From assembly GCA_003521845.1 (NCBI GenBank), contig DPHB01000033.1:1-16881 (forward strand): a DNA stretch of 16,881 nt. Reading direction: 5' to 3'. Under the pieces are notes generated by a model. That model saw nothing but the letters and a program-made list of their open reading frames with translations, was not told the DNA's origin and ran no database searches. Below, piece after piece: positions 15,064 to 16,881 of the stretch (position 1 is its first letter; each line of letters starts with the position of its first letter). The position numbers were made by a program, and so were the translations under genes. Origin of the DNA: Oceanospirillaceae bacterium. GTDB lineage: Bacteria > Pseudomonadota > Gammaproteobacteria > Pseudomonadales > Balneatricaceae.

Positions 15064-16391
15064 TGCCTCACCCGCTACTTAGTGCCCCGACAGGCAAAGA
15101 CTATCGCCACATCTGGCACTTAGCCTGGCCACTCATTATTTCCAATTTAAGCGTGCCCTTGTTGGGGCTCGTCGATACGGCCATCATGGGTCACCTAGAC
15201 CATGCCCGTTATCTGGGTGCGGTGGCCGTTGGTGCGGCGATACTGTCATTTGTGTATTGGGCCTTTGGCTTTCTGCGTATGGGTACCGTAGGTTTAACTG
15301 CCCAAGCCCATGGCGCCAACAACACCCAGCAACAATGGCAAATGCTCTACCTGCCTGGCCTACTTGCAGCCAGTATTGGCTTATTGATAAGCGCCCTCTC
15401 TCCCTTGTATATACAAGATGCCATTGGCTTTATGCAAACGCCAACAGAGGTGCAAGAGCTAGCCCTTAGCTACCTACAAATCCGCATCTTCAGTGCACCC
15501 GGCGTGCTCATGACCTATGTGGCTATGGGCTGGCTCTTGGGCCGCCAAGATAGCAAAGGCCCCTTGGTCATTCTGTTAGTTACCAACCTCAGTAATATCT
15601 TTTTCAATTTGGTATTTGTACTTGGCTATGACATGGCTAGTGATGGTGTGGCCTGGGGTAGTTTAATTGCTGATTACCTTGGTTTTGCCAGCGCCCTATG
15701 GCTGGTTGCCCGACATTTAAAGGGTTTCCCTGAATTACGCTTGTCTTGGAGCCAAAGCCAAGACATCCTCAATAAGCTGGTTGGAGTGAATGGTTTCTTA
15801 TTTATCCGCACCCTAATGCTGTTATTTGCTCACGCTTTTGTTACCGCCCAAAGTGGTCATATCAGCACAGAGGTACTGGCAGCCAATACCCTATTATTAC
15901 AGTACATTGCTTTGTTGGCTTATTTTCTAGACGGCTTTGCCTTTGCAGCGGAGGCCAGTAGTGGCCGTGTTATTGGTAAAAAAGATACCATCGGCTTCTA
16001 CCGCACAGTGAATGCCGCCGGCGTGGTTTCTATAATTCTAGCAGGTATGGCAAGTGTTGGATTTTTACTGCTTCATCCCTTGTATATACAACTCATGACC
16101 AACCTGCCCAACATACAAGAAGTGGCTCTAGAATATGCTGTGTGGGTTATTTGGATACCGGTGGTTAGCGTATGGAGTTATTTGTTTGATGGCATCTACG
16201 TTGGCAGCGCCCAGTCCAAGGCCATGTTCCATTCCGTATGGACTAGTCTGTTAGCGATGCTACTGGTGTGGTTTGCAGCAGAACCGAGCAACAATCACCT
16301 ATGGTTAACTTATTTAGTGTTCTGCCTAGTGCGAGCTTTGGTTGCCACGCTACTTTATGTGCGTATTAGCTATCGAGATGCTTGGTGGTAG
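15063..16391 (+). CDS. MATE-family efflux transporter, DinF-like
   Basis: MATE proteins export drugs, organic cations or metabolites using Na+ or H+ gradients. The 442-residue protein shows about 12 membrane segments in two repeats. The N-terminal block IWHLAWPLIISNLSVPLLGLVDTAIMGHL is typical, and the GFLRMGTVGLTAQAHGA block recalls the DinF branch. The substrate cannot be read from sequence. I chose the ATG overlapping the znuB stop by one base (TAATG) over a GTG five codons earlier. The coupling implies co-transcription with zur-znuCB and so possible zinc control. It is the last chromosomal gene before the integron-like region. Confidence 0.93.
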   Translation: MPHPLLSAPTGKDYRHIWHLAWPLIISNLSVPLLGLVDTAIMGHLDHARYLGAVAVGAAILSFVYWAFGFLRMGTVGLTAQAHGANNTQQQWQMLYLPGLLAASIGLLISALSPLYIQDAIGFMQTPTEVQELALSYLQIRIFSAPGVLMTYVAMGWLLGRQDSKGPLVILLVTNLSNIFFNLVFVLGYDMASDGVAWGSLIADYLGFASALWLVARHLKGFPELRLSWSQSQDILNKLVGVNGFLFIRTLMLLFAHAFVTAQSGHISTEVLAANTLLLQYIALLAYFLDGFAFAAEASSGRVIGKKDTIGFYRTVNAAGVVSIILAGMASVGFLLLHPLYIQLMTNLPNIQEVALEYAVWVIWIPVVSVWSYLFDGIYVGSAQSKAMFHSVWTSLLAMLLVWFAAEPSNNHLWLTYLVFCLVRALVATLLYVRISYRDAWW

Positions 16392-16413
16392 ACCTTATCA
16401 AATACAAAGCGTG

Positions 16414-16514
16414 GCATTAACGCCGCACTAAGCGGACTAAAATAGTTGGTTATAATGTGGGGCGAAGCGGAACCTAACCAACTGTTTTAGTTCCGTTTAA
16501 ATGCCTTGTTATGT
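16414..16514 (-). other. Integron attC recombination site of the DUF1272 cassette
   Basis: Read on the minus strand the site runs R'' ACATAAC (16508-16514), L'' TAAACGGA (16492-16499), a long imperfect stem, L' TCCGCTTA (16429-16436) and R' GTTAATG (16415-16421). The stem arms 16433-16452 and 16475-16495 pair along about 20 positions with one mismatch and one extra base in the L''-side arm. That extra base resembles the extrahelical bases by which integrases read attC orientation. A 22-base loop closes it. The outer strings ACATAACAAGGC and GCGGCGTTA are the usual look of attC ends. Orientation places it just downstream of the cassette gene, as expected. Confidence 0.85.
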
Positions 16515-16862
16515 AAAATTATTGATCACCGATCTTCCGGTTTTATGTGTTTAGCTTTTGCAGAGAACTCTTTAAGATCTTCAATGCTATATTTCGTCTG
16601 CACTCTTTCAACTGAAGCAGGCTGATGATTGATACTTAAACCAGTTCGTCTTGCTAATTTAGGCCTAATAGGACGAGGTACAAAACCACCACCACAGTTT
16701 GGGCATACATTTTCTAATATATCATTTACACAAGTCACACAAAAAGTGCATTCGTATGTGCAAATCCTTGCCTCAGTAGAATCTGGTGCTAAATCTTTAT
16801 CACAGCACTCACAATTAGGTCTAATTTCCAGCATATATCAAACACCATTTTGATTTACATAA
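16421..16862 (-). mobile_element. Integron gene cassette carrying a DUF1272 gene
   Basis: Two R'-type sequences in the same orientation bound this 442-bp unit. With cleavage after the G of GTT, the cassette runs on the minus strand from T at 16862 to G at 16421. Inside are a 28-bp leader, one open frame, a short gap and the attC site, which is the standard cassette plan. I see no promoter of its own. It appears to be the last cassette of an array that continues past the right edge of the window. Confidence 0.8.
16526..16834 (-). CDS. Cysteine-rich DUF1272 family protein (cassette gene)
   Basis: The function is unknown. The 102-residue product opens MLEIRPNCECCDKDL and continues with STEARICTYECTFC, CVNDILENVCPNC and VPRPIRP, the recognisable DUF1272 core. 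Nine cysteines lie within the first 47 residues (C8, C10, C11, C25, C29, C32, C35, C44, C47), implying a zinc-binding fold. The C-terminal 40 residues are charged and less typical. To my knowledge DUF1272 proteins turn up often in Vibrio and other marine integron arrays. The start lies 28 bp from the cassette boundary with only a weak ribosome site, and the stop is about 10 bp from the attC site. Confidence 0.9.
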   Translation of the reverse strand: MLEIRPNCECCDKDLAPDSTEARICTYECTFCVTCVNDILENVCPNCGGGFVPRPIRPKLARRTGLSINHQPASVERVQTKYSIEDLKEFSAKAKHIKPEDR

Positions 16863-16881
16863 CGCCGCAAACATTGGCGAG
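16857..16881 (-). other. Partial attC site at the window edge
   Basis: On the minus strand the last bases read CTCGCCAATG, TTTGCGGC, then R' GTTATGT (16857-16863). The GCGGCGTTA string also occurs at the R' end of the other attC site, at 16418-16426. It would be the 3' end of the attC belonging to the preceding cassette, mostly outside the window, so its fold cannot be checked. Confidence 0.7.

Noticed and set aside
16422..16507. The inverted repeat at 16433-16495 as a terminator of the MATE gene
   Set aside because: It has no T run after either arm, a long loop and attC-type outer boxes. A role in ending transcription is possible but secondary.
16629..16853. A plus-strand open frame opposite the DUF1272 gene
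   Set aside because: It is antisense to a recognised family with conserved cysteines and has no family features of its own.

Overview
This window looks like chromosomal DNA of a gammaproteobacterium related to the Pseudomonas / Oceanospirillales / Cellvibrionales group, probably marine. The basis is gene order. The order ubiE-ubiB-hisI-hisE-tatA-tatB-tatC, with hisI and hisE as separate genes, and the order dsbA-cytochrome c4-engB-polA-thrB-znuA-zur-znuC-znuB are both arrangements known from Pseudomonas. There they sit in two different places; here they are adjacent. Species cannot be named from the sequence alone.

Layout. Positions 1-220 hold the terminator of the tat operon. Positions 221-4931 (minus strand) form one tight operon: ubiquinone synthesis (ubiE, ubiB), two histidine steps (hisI, hisE) and the twin-arginine translocase (tatA, tatB, tatC). 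The ubiJ gene that usually lies between ubiE and ubiB is absent. Positions 5052-6530 (minus) carry dsbA and a diheme cytochrome c4, each on its own unit. engB (plus) and polA (minus) converge on a 487-bp gap. That gap holds a strong hairpin terminator, a possible small RNA in the Spot 42/ErsA position, and a cluster of a widespread intergenic palindrome. thrB (plus) follows polA divergently.

Positions 11971-15063 are a complete zinc-uptake module. znuA (minus) diverges from zur-znuC-znuB (plus), and a near-perfect Zur operator sits inside the znuA promoter. A MATE-family exporter gene overlaps the znuB stop codon and is probably co-transcribed.

The right end changes character. From about 16414 the sequence reads as the distal end of an integron cassette array on the minus strand. 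It holds one cassette encoding a cysteine-rich DUF1272 protein, its attC recombination site, and the end of the preceding cassette's attC at the window edge. No integrase gene is in the window, so whether this is a full chromosomal integron or an orphan attC cluster cannot be told. This junction is the most interesting part of the window; the rest is mainly housekeeping.
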